From the IMG/VR virus record IMGVR_UViG_3300030451_005868, positions 18,669 to 82,668 of that record: DNA of 64,000 nucleotides; one strand, 5' to 3'. Position numbers and translations under genes: made by a program. A model generated the notes under the pieces. The model saw nothing but the letters and a program-made list of their open reading frames with translations. It was not told the origin of the DNA and ran no database searches. Position 1 is the stretch's first letter. Every line of letters begins with the position of its first letter. Source of the DNA: a virus. This document shows positions 7,125-15,546 of the stretch, in pieces.

Positions 7125-8225
7125 ATGGTTAAGAAAAACAAAGAAACAGCAGTTGGTTCGCAGAACAGAACTGTTACACCAAACGAGGCAAAATCAGCAT
7201 TAGAACATTGCATAAAATTACAAAGACCCATAATGATGTGGGGTGCACCAGGTATTGGTAAGTCAGATATTGTTAAGCAGGTTGCAGATGGCGAGAACAG
7301 ACCTGTGATTGACATTAGACTTCCATTATGGGAGCCAACAGACATAAAAGGTATTCCGTATTATAATTCTAAGGAAAATAACATGGTTTGGGCAAGTCCG
7401 GCAGAACTGCCAACAGATCCAAAATCCAATGCGATAGTGTTTTTAGATGAACTTAATTCGGCGGCGCCGGCTGTACAGGCGGCGGCATATCAACTAATAT
7501 TGAATAGAAGAGTTGGACAATATGTGTTGCCAGAAGGAGTAGCAATAGTGGCGGCAGGTAACAGAGACTCAGACAAAGGCGTAACATACAGAATGCCGGC
7601 ACCTTTGGCAAATAGATTTGTACACATTGAACTAAGAGTAGACTATGACGATTGGTTACAATGGGCAACAGACAGAAAAATTCATGCAGATGTAGTAGGA
7701 TACTGCACATTCGCAAAACAGGATTTATATGATTTTGATCCAAAAGGATCAAGTAGATCATTTGCAACTCCAAGATCTTGGAGTTTTGTAAGCCAACTTC
7801 TATCGGATGACCTGCCAGAAAGTACGCTCACTGACCTCGTTGCAGGTTGCGTAGGAGAGGGATTGGCCGTTAAATTTATGAATCATCGTAAAGTTAGCGG
7901 TCAACTTCCAAATCCGTCCGATATATTGAGCGGTAAGGTCAAAGACCTTAAGACAAAAGAAATCTCAGCCATGTACTCACTTACTGTGTCGTTGTGTTAT
8001 GAACTACAACAGGCACACGAAAAGAAAGTGAAGGATTGGAACGCACAGGCAGACAGGTACTTTAATTACATGATGGACAACTTTGAAACTGAGTTGGTTG
8101 TTATGGGTGCCAAAATTGCCTTGACCAACTACAAACTTCCGTTTGATCCTAGCAAGTTGAAATCATTTGATAGGTTCCATAAGAAGTTTGGCAAGTATGT
8201 CATTACTGCTATGGAGTCTAAATAA
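7125..8225 (+). CDS. MoxR-type AAA+ ATPase
   Basis: 366 residues from ATG 7125, chosen for the CAGGAG eight bases upstream. Walker A GAPGIGKSD at 40-48; Walker B ending in D108/E109 within IVFLDEL; sensor-1 region VAAGNRDSD follows. This is the MoxR/YifB-like AAA+ pattern. Such ATPases act as chaperone-like machines that usually work with a VWA-domain partner encoded next door, as is the case here (TAATG overlap with the VWA gene at 8225). The pair is common in T4-like marine phages by memory, but its target is unknown. Expression is from the promoter at 7063-7090. Confidence 0.88.
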   Translation: MVKKNKETAVGSQNRTVTPNEAKSALEHCIKLQRPIMMWGAPGIGKSDIVKQVADGENRPVIDIRLPLWEPTDIKGIPYYNSKENNMVWASPAELPTDPKSNAIVFLDELNSAAPAVQAAAYQLILNRRVGQYVLPEGVAIVAAGNRDSDKGVTYRMPAPLANRFVHIELRVDYDDWLQWATDRKIHADVVGYCTFAKQDLYDFDPKGSSRSFATPRSWSFVSQLLSDDLPESTLTDLVAGCVGEGLAVKFMNHRKVSGQLPNPSDILSGKVKDLKTKEISAMYSLTVSLCYELQQAHEKKVKDWNAQADRYFNYMMDNFETELVVMGAKIALTNYKLPFDPSKLKSFDRFHKKFGKYVITAMESK

Positions 8226-9460
8226 TGGTAGATTACAGAGAACAAAAAATCATAGACAAATTAGTCACAGCAAGGATTGCCTTACTACTAAAACATCCGT
8301 TTTTTGGTAACCTTGCCACTAGATTAAAACTGGTCAATGCAGACGATTGGTGTCCAACAGCAGGCACAGATGGTAGACACTTTTTCTACAACACCAAGTT
8401 CATAGATAGTCTATCTCCAAGAGAAGCAGAGTTCTTATTTGGACACGAGGTACTACACAATGTATTTGAACACATGATGGTTAGAATAGGCAGTAGGGAT
8501 CCGCAACTTTGGAACATTGCGGCAGACTTTGCAGTGAATCAAATACTCAAGGATGCCAGCATTGGAGAAATGCCTAAAGGCAAAAAGGGCGAGAACAAAG
8601 GTTTCCAAGATGACAAATACAAGGACTGGCCAGCAGAAAGAATCTATGATGACATAATGAAAAACGCCAAGAAGATAGATATGAGTAAGATGGGCGAACT
8701 GTTGGACGAGCATGTGGACTGGGGCAAAGAAAGTGAAGGACAAGGTTCTGGTAAGAAAAATGGTAAAGGAAAAGAAGGCAAAGGCAAACCTGTTTATACA
8801 AAAGAAGAACTTAAGAAGATCAGAGACGAAGTCAAAGAAGCAATGGTCAGTGCCGCACAGAGCACAGGTGCAGGCAACTTGCCAGGTGCATTACAGAGAT
8901 TGGTTGCAGATCTTACAGAGCCTAAAATGGACTGGAGAGAAATACTGCAACAACAGATCATGAGTACTATTAAGAGTGATTATACTTGGATGAGACCGAG
9001 CAGAAAGGCTTGGCATACATCTGCCATACTGCCCGGACAAAACAACGACGAGATGATTGATATCTGTCTTGCATTGGATGCCAGTGGCAGTATCAGCAAC
9101 GATCAGTGTAAAGAATTTTTGACAGAAGTAAAAAATATAATGGATCAATACAAAGACTTTCGAATACATCTTTGGAGTTTTGACACAGCGGTATTCAATC
9201 CAAAAGTTTTTACTCCTGACAATGCAGATGAACTATTGGACTATACACTAGGTTCTGGGGGTGGTACAGAGTTTGAATGCAATTGGGACTATATGAAAGA
9301 ACAAGGCATAGAACCTAAAAAATTTGTAATGTTTACAGATGGCTGGCCTTTTGATTCTTGGGGAGATGCGGACTACTGTGACACAATATTTCTTATCAAC
9401 AATCCATACGAAAGAGACATAGAAGCGCCTTTTGGAATGACGGTACAGTACAATGATTAA
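8225..9460 (+). CDS. VWA-domain protein with N-terminal zinc-peptidase-like motif
   Basis: 411 residues. N-terminal half has GHEVLHNVFEH (73-83), a zincin HExxH motif with a further His, as in DUF2201-type proteins. Residues about 170-200 are a Lys/Gly linker. The C-terminal half is a von Willebrand A domain: MIDAS DASGS at 285-289, and FTDGWP with D372. It overlaps the MoxR ATPase gene by one base. In cellular pairs the VWA protein is the adaptor or effector that binds a target through the metal site. Whether the HExxH is a working protease cannot be told, but the key residues are intact. Likely a two-part host- or virion-remodelling machine with its partner (inference). Confidence 0.85.
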   Translation: MVDYREQKIIDKLVTARIALLLKHPFFGNLATRLKLVNADDWCPTAGTDGRHFFYNTKFIDSLSPREAEFLFGHEVLHNVFEHMMVRIGSRDPQLWNIAADFAVNQILKDASIGEMPKGKKGENKGFQDDKYKDWPAERIYDDIMKNAKKIDMSKMGELLDEHVDWGKESEGQGSGKKNGKGKEGKGKPVYTKEELKKIRDEVKEAMVSAAQSTGAGNLPGALQRLVADLTEPKMDWREILQQQIMSTIKSDYTWMRPSRKAWHTSAILPGQNNDEMIDICLALDASGSISNDQCKEFLTEVKNIMDQYKDFRIHLWSFDTAVFNPKVFTPDNADELLDYTLGSGGGTEFECNWDYMKEQGIEPKKFVMFTDGWPFDSWGDADYCDTIFLINNPYERDIEAPFGMTVQYND

Positions 9461-9575
9461 AATGTTTTTTGTTAAGTTAAAAGAACTCATGACAGACTGG
9501 ATGTATCATCCTGTGACTTTAGCCATAGCAGTAGTATTATTTTCACTTTTAATATTCGAGGTAGGTATTGGATAA
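9453..9575 (+). CDS. 40-residue single-span membrane protein
   Basis: Small open frame starting with ATG at 9453 (second ATG at 9462), overlapping the VWA gene end by eight bases and sharing one base (TAATG) with the next gene. After a short basic N-terminus (FFVKLKELMTDW) there is one hydrophobic stretch of about 20 residues (VTLAIAVVLFSLLIF). The perfect stop/start coupling on both sides supports that it is translated. Its place between the MoxR/VWA pair and two further membrane proteins suggests a membrane anchor for that system (inference). Confidence 0.6.
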   Translation: MIKMFFVKLKELMTDWMYHPVTLAIAVVLFSLLIFEVGIG

Positions 9576-9937
9576 TGATGTTGTTTCCCAACCAAAACCC
9601 GTATTCAGGAAAAATGAATAAAGTTAAGTGTCTACGTAATTGGATGATAGACACTGCAACAGTTTTGTTTGATGACAATCACAACGATTTAAGGTCACTG
9701 CCAAAAACTGTGAGATTACAGATATTAGTAGTCCTAAGTTTTGTTTGGAGCACAGTATTCACAGTGTATTTCTTTTCCATTTACACCATGCTTTGGGGTT
9801 GGGTTGGCTTAGTTATAGGACATTTGGGAGTGATATTTGCGATGTATTACACTTTTAAACAGTTTCATAATAAACCGTACAAAAGAGAACCTGATCGGAA
9901 TGAACCTCCGTTGTATGATGATGTGTGGGGTGCTTAA
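9575..9937 (+). CDS. Two-span membrane protein, unknown function
   Basis: 120 residues. A soluble N-terminal part of about 50 residues is followed by two hydrophobic spans (about 51-72, ILVVLSFVWSTVFTVYFF region, and 74-96, LWGWVGLVIGHLGVIF region) and a charged, proline-containing tail (YKREPDRNEPPLYDD). Coupled by TAATG to genes on both sides. Together with the small membrane proteins before and after it forms a membrane set following the MoxR/VWA genes. No family recognised. Confidence 0.7.
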   Translation: MMLFPNQNPYSGKMNKVKCLRNWMIDTATVLFDDNHNDLRSLPKTVRLQILVVLSFVWSTVFTVYFFSIYTMLWGWVGLVIGHLGVIFAMYYTFKQFHNKPYKREPDRNEPPLYDDVWGA

Positions 9938-10128
9938 TGAACAAGTGGATTGTGTTTATAATGATGGCTGTGGTAATTGCTATGTTTTGGAAGGGCATAG
10001 AAATACTAGGGAGAAGTGACACTAATAAATCTGTATTGTACGAAGGTCCAAAAAAATCAACAGAGCAGAGATGGAACGCCGCTTTTGAATGGATGAAGAA
10101 AAGGCAAAATGAGAATAAATCCAAATAA
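9937..10128 (+). CDS. Small membrane-anchored protein
   Basis: 63 residues from the ATG that shares a base with the upstream stop. One N-terminal hydrophobic span (WIVFIMMAVVIAMFW) followed by a charged cytoplasmic or periplasmic tail rich in Lys and Glu (SVLYEGPKKSTEQRW). It could also be read as an uncleaved signal anchor. Third in a row of coupled membrane proteins. Function unknown. Confidence 0.65.
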   Translation: MNKWIVFIMMAVVIAMFWKGIEILGRSDTNKSVLYEGPKKSTEQRWNAAFEWMKKRQNENKSK

Positions 10129-10372
10129 TTTTTTTCAAAGAGAATTAAATGTATTACCTCCTCACTTTGTGAACACGGTAGTAAGAGCACACGAGGCAGA
10201 TGTTGAATTGATGCGTAAATGGATATATGAAAATTGTTCTGGTAGATATTCTATCACCAAAGATGTCATATTCAAAGACGGCAACAGTAGAAATGTCACA
10301 GTGCTTGGATTTGAAGATCCAGGCGATCTTACATTGTTCGCTTTATCAGGCGTGTTGCAGACCAGAGATTAA
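10109..10372 (+). CDS. Small soluble conserved protein, unknown function
   Basis: 87 residues, overlapping the upstream gene by 20 bases. Residues about 25-45 form an amphipathic helix (HEADVELMRKWIYENC) and the rest alternates strands (VIFKDGNSRNVTVLGFED) with a hydrophobic C-terminal helix. No motif known to me. It precedes the DegT-like gene by seven bases and is probably co-transcribed with it. Confidence 0.6.
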   Translation: MRINPNNFFQRELNVLPPHFVNTVVRAHEADVELMRKWIYENCSGRYSITKDVIFKDGNSRNVTVLGFEDPGDLTLFALSGVLQTRD

Positions 10373-10379
10373 ATATTTC

Positions 10380-10967
10380 ATGGACACATCAGTATCCAAA
10401 TTAGAAAAAAAATTAGCACGATTTACAGGAGCACCATTTGTTGTCGCCACTGATTGTTGCACACACGCAATTGAATTGTGTTTAAGACTTGACAAAGTCA
10501 AAAAATTATCTTCAACTTGTTACACATATCTCAGTGTGCCCATGACATTTAAAAAGTTGAATATCAAATTTAAGTATACCGCAGAAAAATGGATTGGTGA
10601 ATATCAACTGCACGGCACTAGGATTTGGGACAGTGCTAGATTATTACATCCAAGAATGTACCGAGAAGGTCAATTGCAATGTCTTAGTTTTGGACACGGC
10701 AAACCAATAGACAACAAAAGAGGAGGTGCAATTTTGTGTGGATCAAAGAATGATTACGACCAATTAAAACAAATGAGTTATGATGGACGCGATCTCAAAC
10801 ACAAAAATTGGATTGATCAAAAAGTCTTCAATTTAGGATTTCATTACAATATGCCTTTTGAACACGCAGAGCAAATAATAAAACTACTTGCAATCTACAA
10901 AAATCAATCAAGTCATTTACCAAAAATAATAAATTATCCCGATTGTAGAAAAATCAAGATCAAATAG
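10380..10967 (+). CDS. Shortened DegT/DnrJ-type aminotransferase-like protein
   Basis: 195 residues from the ATG at 10380. The N-terminus KKLARFTGAPFVVATDCCTH matches the start of DegT/DnrJ/EryC1/StrS sugar aminotransferases, and SFGHGKPIDNKRGGAI matches the region with the PLP-binding lysine (here K108). The normal family length is about 370 residues; this protein keeps the small-molecule core but lacks a large C-terminal domain, so it may be a minimal or non-catalytic version. In full-length relatives the reaction is transamination of keto-sugars. It could supply amino sugars to the glycan genes at 12278-28370, but it is on the opposite strand. A neighbouring promoter follows the gene. Confidence 0.6.
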   Translation: MDTSVSKLEKKLARFTGAPFVVATDCCTHAIELCLRLDKVKKLSSTCYTYLSVPMTFKKLNIKFKYTAEKWIGEYQLHGTRIWDSARLLHPRMYREGQLQCLSFGHGKPIDNKRGGAILCGSKNDYDQLKQMSYDGRDLKHKNWIDQKVFNLGFHYNMPFEHAEQIIKLLAIYKNQSSHLPKIINYPDCRKIKIK

Positions 10968-10990
10968 ATTGGTAATTTTCCATATCCAAG

Positions 10991-11020
10991 TTGACCAACA
11001 TAATTAAATTATAGTATAAT
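10991..11020 (+). promoter_or_regulatory. Sigma70-type promoter upstream of 11061
   Basis: TTGACC at 10991-10996 and TATAAT at 11015-11020, spacer 18. The next gene has an AAGGAG ribosome site at 11047-11052 and ATG at 11061, a leader of about 34 bases. Confidence 0.65.
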
Positions 11021-11060
11021 ATGCGTATATTATATTAATTGCAATTAAGGAGAAACTAAA

Positions 11061-11369
11061 ATGGCAACAGATAAAACCGAAGCAACTTCTGATACTCAAG
11101 CGGCCGCGCAACCAACTGAGCAACCAGCAAGTGCTCAAGTTCCACAACAGGACCCTATGGCTTTATCAATTGGAGATCTAAAAAATCTCGCAGTGATAAT
11201 TGATGTGGCATCCAGTAGAGGTTCTTTCAAGGCCGCAGAGATGGCCAACGTTGGAACTTTGTACAACAAACTAACGGCATTTTTAGCCAAAGTGGCACCA
11301 GCAGATGGAAAACCTGCTGAGGCACCAATGAGTGCACCAGCAACCGCAGGTCAAACTCAGGAGAAATAA
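11061..11369 (+). CDS. Small conserved phage protein with Ala/Pro/Gln-rich tails
   Basis: 102 residues. The first 30 residues and the last 25 are low-complexity (Ala, Thr, Gln, Pro, Glu); the core of about 45 residues (LSIGDLKNLAVIIDVASSRGSFKAAEMANVGTLYNKL) looks helical and is of the kind conserved in T4-like cyanophages by memory. AAGGAG precedes the ATG. It sits in a three-gene group with 11371-11913 and 11888-12277. Function unknown; a small scaffold or accessory protein for nucleic acid metabolism is only a guess. Confidence 0.65.
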   Translation: MATDKTEATSDTQAAAQPTEQPASAQVPQQDPMALSIGDLKNLAVIIDVASSRGSFKAAEMANVGTLYNKLTAFLAKVAPADGKPAEAPMSAPATAGQTQEK

Positions 11370-11370
11370 A

Positions 11371-11913
11371 ATGGCAAATTTAATGAACCTTAACCAAATG
11401 GCCATGGGACCAGACGCAGGCAATCAAGAAGGACAAGTTGAAAGAAAATACTTCAAACATGTTGGCGAACTTGCAGACGAATCCAAAGCCAAGGTTGTGG
11501 TGGTATTCAGAGTGGTTCCCGGCGAATCAAACAACTGTCTTGTAGTTGGAACAAAATTCTTACCAGACATGTACCATAACGGATTAATGAAAGCAGTCGA
11601 ATCAGAAGGTGGACAAGCCGCAGAAGAACTTGGCACTTTTCTTGCTAGACAAACATTCGCAGACGGTACAAACATGTTGGCTGTGCTGAACAACGACAAC
11701 TACATCAAGAAGTTCAAAACCAAAGACATTGTGATGACATATGGTCCAACCGAAGAGGGTAAAATTACTCTCAACAAGTTGAACGAATTGATCGCAAAAG
11801 AAAAAGGTGTAAAAGTCAGCGAACTAGCAGTAGAAGACGACACACCAAAAGCAGAGGCACCAGCAAAAAAACCAGCAAAAAAAACTGATGCCAAAGAAGC
11901 CGCCAAAAAATAG
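11371..11913 (+). CDS. Conserved phage protein with Lys/Ala-rich tail
   Basis: 180 residues from the ATG at 11371 (ribosome site CAGGAG at 11358-11363; the frame opens earlier but this start is clearly better). Core with alternating strands (KVVVVFRVVPGESNNCLVVGTKFL) and a helical middle, then a C-terminal tail of about 25 residues that is Lys/Ala/Pro rich (APAKKPAKKTDAKEAAKK), like histone-type DNA-binding tails. Resembles conserved T4-like cyanophage proteins by memory. A nucleic acid-binding role is plausible from the tail (inference). Confidence 0.7.
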   Translation: MANLMNLNQMAMGPDAGNQEGQVERKYFKHVGELADESKAKVVVVFRVVPGESNNCLVVGTKFLPDMYHNGLMKAVESEGGQAAEELGTFLARQTFADGTNMLAVLNNDNYIKKFKTKDIVMTYGPTEEGKITLNKLNELIAKEKGVKVSELAVEDDTPKAEAPAKKPAKKTDAKEAAKK

Positions 11914-12277
11914 TAACTGGGTACAATTAACAAAAAATTTTGTTAAGGAATGGCCGGAAGTTTTGGAAGGACTAGAATTCCAAAACATGCCGGTCAAATA
12001 CCTAGAAAAAGTAGAACTAATACTTAAAAACTGTGTTACAATTGTGATTGATATACGATCGCAAATGAAATCCACAAAATTTCCTTTAAGTGGACCAACC
12101 AGCATGTCAAAAACTTCCGTTGATAGACAGCAAAAAATTGCTAAATTTTTACAGGACACAATTAAAACAAACTACTACAAGATAAAACATGTAGAGTTAA
12201 AATTTGATATTCCAGCACTTAAAAAAGATATGGAATCAAAAACCAGTGCAATCTTACAAAAAACTTTTCAAAAATAA
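11888..12277 (+). CDS. Conserved phage protein, unknown function
   Basis: 129 residues, overlapping the previous gene by 26 bases. Helix-rich, basic, with FVKEWPEVLEGLEFQNMP near the start and a VTIVIDIRSQM segment. No enzyme motif. It is the last rightward gene before a convergent leftward cluster; its stop codon abuts the stop of the gene at 12278 with no base between. Confidence 0.65.
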   Translation: MPKKPPKNSNWVQLTKNFVKEWPEVLEGLEFQNMPVKYLEKVELILKNCVTIVIDIRSQMKSTKFPLSGPTSMSKTSVDRQQKIAKFLQDTIKTNYYKIKHVELKFDIPALKKDMESKTSAILQKTFQK

Positions 12278-12292
12278 TTATTGATATTTTTG
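12269..12292. terminator. AT-rich inverted repeat at convergent gene ends
   Basis: CAAAAATA at 12269-12276 and TATTTTTG at 12285-12292 around an 8-base loop that spans the two abutting stop codons. Its symmetry and the A/T arms would give a U-rich 3' side on both strands, so it may end transcription from both directions, but the stem is weak. Confidence 0.3.
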
Positions 12293-14593
12293 CTTGAACT
12301 GTTCGTTGAGCCAATCTAGTTCAAAACTCTTTTTTAATGCGCTCATATCATGTTTGTGTTGTTGATAATATTCTGTGGCGTCTTTGGCCGCAAGGTATAC
12401 GTAATCTGCGTATTTGTCTGTACCTAATTGCATCCATTTTTTTAATCTATACTTTGACTCCACCGTGGGTGTCATCTGTAATAATTTTAAAACTTCTCTG
12501 AAAGTTGTTCTCCAACTCATAATAGCAGTTTGATTAAAACGATTTACACAACTTAGAATTGGCACATAATCATGAGGAGCGGACAATGTGAAATCCAAAC
12601 CAGGCCTTGCTGTTTCCATGACTAATTTTTTGTTATACAGTAATACTGCTCCATGGCCATATTCTAAACCTGTCACAGGATTACGAGCATTAAAAATATA
12701 GTGGCAAGGATTCTTCATTCTATCAGGTTGGAAGTCAAATTTAAAACTTTCAACAAGATCCTGTTTAGGTGTCACAAAGAAAAAGTAATCTGTTTCACTC
12801 ATTTGAGCCGCAGTGATGTAGGCCAATGATCTCATATTGATGCCTTTGCACCATTTTGCTCTTGGATAACTTTTGCGTAATTTTTCAAATTGACTTTGGG
12901 CATTTGGCTCATCGTAACTAAGAAACACAATGTCCATGGGTTTTACCTCATAATCATAGTCAAAATGCACGTGTCTATCAACATCATAAAACTGTGTGAA
13001 TTTCTGCCTATAAGGAATCAACATGATATCTTTGGTGGGGCCCCATGAATATATTTTTTCATCTTCCCAATAACTAGGAAAAAAATTAGGCATTTTTTCA
13101 ATGTTCAAGTCTTTGTTTACCATCCATCTGTAATACTTAGGCTCATCATTCTGAAATGAACCAATTGGATCTTGTAGATCAAACACAGTCTTTGGCAACC
13201 AATTCTGGAAAAGGTTATCGTGTGCATGATACTTGATGTCTTGATAATCACGTAAATAATTCAACTTGGATATTTGTTGTTTCAATGCCCTTGTTGGAAT
13301 AAGAAATACATTTCCTTCCTTGTTCGTTCCGCCCAACGGATGCGTATTGTACCATACATGTATTTGATCGCTTTCTAGCACATCTGGAATAAAATTTTTA
13401 TCTACAGTCTTTAGATCCATAAAGTTTGCAAAGAACCAAAAATATTCAGTTTTGATATCGTCAATTACGGATTTAAGCACAGTCAAATAACTGTCTACAA
13501 AGGGTACTATTCTAGTATTTTCAAAAGGTGACGGCCATGTTTTTGTATTTTTAAAACGGACTTGCACACTATCAAAATTTTTATCCTTGATGCATATTTC
13601 ACCTCCACTTGAGTTTTCCCAAAAACTAGGATACATCTTTGTGTTGTCAATATTACTCTCCGCATCAACTAACTTGATGTGTAATTTTTTACCTTTGTTG
13701 AAACGCTTATGTATTTCATAGATGTTACTACTGGATTTTTCTTGTAGTGTTTCGTTTTTATGGTAGTTAATCTGTTGGTAATCTCTAAGACATTTAAGTT
13801 TGGGTAGTTGCTGTTTGAAAGACTTTGTGGGTATCAAAAACAGATTACCTTCTTTGTTACTCCCTGGCTTGTACCATGTGTGTATTTGGTCACTTTCAAT
13901 TGCATCTGGCACATAATATATGTCTGCTGTACTCATGTCCACAAAATCTGCAAACATCCAAAAGTATTCTGTCTTTATATCATCTATCACTGTTTTCACA
14001 GTATCTAAATAACTGTTTGTAAAGTCAACATCTCGAGTATTTTTCCAAGGCGATCTACTTGAATCAGTATTGAATCTTACCTGCACAGCATCAAAACTTT
14101 GATCATTTATAAAAACTACTCCGCCATAATCTGCTTCCCAAAAACTGCTGAATTTTCTAGTCATTTTTTTGTCGGTATAATGTATCCTATATTTTTTATT
14201 AGCGTTTACACATGGTGTTTCATTGATGTGTTTTACAGGATGATAATTTACGTGATCGTATTCTCTAAGTGCTTGTAACCTATTGATTTGTTTTTTAAAG
14301 GCGTTGGTTGGTATAAGAAACACGTTTCCTTCTTTACAGGCTACTTGATCTGAATTATTAAACCAAACATGTATTTGATCTTTTTCGTGTTGCTCAGGAA
14401 TAAAATCAAAGTCTAAAAAAGAGATGTCAACGAAATCAGCAAACATCCAAAAGTATTCTGTTTTTATATTGTGTATTTCTTGTTTTAAAACATCTAGATA
14501 ACTTAGATTAAATTGCACCTGCCTAGTGTTGGCAAATGGAGATTCGTAAGTTGTGTTACCAAAGGTTATCTGGATACTGTCGAATCCATTCAT
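12278..14593 (-). CDS. Glycosyltransferase-like protein with three tandem GT-A-type repeats
   Basis: 771 residues. Three repeats of about 115 residues at 4-118, 167-278 and 340-456 share the pattern FDxxQxxF, then a helix ending KTEYFWMFADFVD, then a stretch ending DQIHxWY, KEGNxFLIPT and LRDYQxIxYH. The C-terminal domain (about 552-771) matches the protein encoded at 25670-26566: DIVFLSYDEPN, TDYFFFVTPKQD and NPCHYIFNARNPVTGLEYGHGAVLL. The FADFVD/FANFMD core of the repeats lines up with the DxD region of GT-A glycosyltransferases, so the repeats appear to be cut-down copies of the same fold. No signal peptide. Last gene of the leftward accessory cluster, overlapping the epimerase gene by 38 bases. 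Enzymatic activity is uncertain. Confidence 0.7.
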   Translation of the reverse strand: MNGFDSIQITFGNTTYESPFANTRQVQFNLSYLDVLKQEIHNIKTEYFWMFADFVDISFLDFDFIPEQHEKDQIHVWFNNSDQVACKEGNVFLIPTNAFKKQINRLQALREYDHVNYHPVKHINETPCVNANKKYRIHYTDKKMTRKFSSFWEADYGGVVFINDQSFDAVQVRFNTDSSRSPWKNTRDVDFTNSYLDTVKTVIDDIKTEYFWMFADFVDMSTADIYYVPDAIESDQIHTWYKPGSNKEGNLFLIPTKSFKQQLPKLKCLRDYQQINYHKNETLQEKSSSNIYEIHKRFNKGKKLHIKLVDAESNIDNTKMYPSFWENSSGGEICIKDKNFDSVQVRFKNTKTWPSPFENTRIVPFVDSYLTVLKSVIDDIKTEYFWFFANFMDLKTVDKNFIPDVLESDQIHVWYNTHPLGGTNKEGNVFLIPTRALKQQISKLNYLRDYQDIKYHAHDNLFQNWLPKTVFDLQDPIGSFQNDEPKYYRWMVNKDLNIEKMPNFFPSYWEDEKIYSWGPTKDIMLIPYRQKFTQFYDVDRHVHFDYDYEVKPMDIVFLSYDEPNAQSQFEKLRKSYPRAKWCKGINMRSLAYITAAQMSETDYFFFVTPKQDLVESFKFDFQPDRMKNPCHYIFNARNPVTGLEYGHGAVLLYNKKLVMETARPGLDFTLSAPHDYVPILSCVNRFNQTAIMSWRTTFREVLKLLQMTPTVESKYRLKKWMQLGTDKYADYVYLAAKDATEYYQQHKHDMSALKKSFELDWLNEQFKQKYQ
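13226..14584 (-). repeat. Three diverged internal repeats in the coding sequence
   Basis: Repeat 1 is encoded at 14240-14584, repeat 2 at 13760-14095 and repeat 3 at 13226-13576. They are similar in protein (KTEYFW, DQIH, KEGN, FLIPT in each) but diverged in DNA, so the duplication is old. Confidence 0.85.
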
Positions 14594-15518
14594 AATATTT
14601 TTCTAATCCTTGTCGTAAGTTATATTCAGGTTGGTATTTGATTAGATCTTTTGCACGGCTTATATCTAGTGTGCCACGGGCAGGGTACAGACTATGATTA
14701 CCTATGTCTTCAATATCTGACTTACTGCCTGTGATATCGATTATAGTTTCAGCAAGTGTTCTTAGACTTGTAGCATTTCCTGTGGTGATATTAAGACTAA
14801 CATTGGCCACTTTGGATAGTGTGGCTTTTATGATGCCTTGTGCCGCGTCTTCTCTATAGGTGAAATCAACTTTGTTGTTTCCGTTGTGTAGTGTAATTGG
14901 TTCGTCTTTCACTGCATTTGCAAAAAACTTTGACACGACTCTATCAGGCAGATCACCTGGACCATACACTCCGCTGGGTCTCACAATTACATAATTTAAA
15001 TTATCACGTTTTGAAAACAATTTTACTAGACGTTCACCTGCCAACTTGGCCTCTCCGTATATATTCATTGGTTTGGTTTTTGATCCTTCACGTGTGCCGT
15101 CTTTGAAGTTGCCATACACCATTGATGAACTAATGTATACAAATTTTGACACACCAAATTTACTAGAATGCCAAAGCAGATTTGTAGTGGTGTTGATAAC
15201 TTTGGGTATGCCATTGATTGGATCCTTATCAACAATTTTTGCTCTTGGATATGTTGCTAAATGAATCACAGCATCTGGAATATGCGAAAATGCTTTTAAG
15301 CAAACTAACCTGTCCAGCACGTCGCCGTCTATCACATTGATATTTTTATGATTCCAATTACGCATACGCCAATTCATTAAATTTTTCAATTGTTCGTCGT
15401 TCATTAATCCGTATGTGTCTCGGTTATCAACCACAATTACTTTGTTATCTTGTGACAATTCTTCCACAATTTTTGAACCAATAAATCCTTTTCCGCCTGT
15501 GACTAATATTTTTTTCAT
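14556..15518 (-). CDS. NAD-dependent epimerase/dehydratase (extended SDR)
   Basis: 320 residues. NAD-binding GGKGFIG at 8-14, the SSS stretch at 130-132, and the catalytic pair Tyr154 and Lys158 in NIYGEAKLAG; VRPSGVYGPGD follows, as in nucleotide-sugar 4-epimerases and dehydratases. Length is normal and all key residues are present, so it should be active on an NDP-sugar. It sits between the repeat glycosyltransferase and the carbamoyltransferase and likely supplies a sugar for the cluster (inference). No ribosome site is evident; TACAAATA lies just upstream of the ATG. Confidence 0.9.
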   Translation of the reverse strand: MKKILVTGGKGFIGSKIVEELSQDNKVIVVDNRDTYGLMNDEQLKNLMNWRMRNWNHKNINVIDGDVLDRLVCLKAFSHIPDAVIHLATYPRAKIVDKDPINGIPKVINTTTNLLWHSSKFGVSKFVYISSSMVYGNFKDGTREGSKTKPMNIYGEAKLAGERLVKLFSKRDNLNYVIVRPSGVYGPGDLPDRVVSKFFANAVKDEPITLHNGNNKVDFTYREDAAQGIIKATLSKVANVSLNITTGNATSLRTLAETIIDITGSKSDIEDIGNHSLYPARGTLDISRAKDLIKYQPEYNLRQGLEKYYEWIRQYPDNLW

Positions 15519-15546
15519 TTATTTGTATAGTTGCCTGTGATACCAA

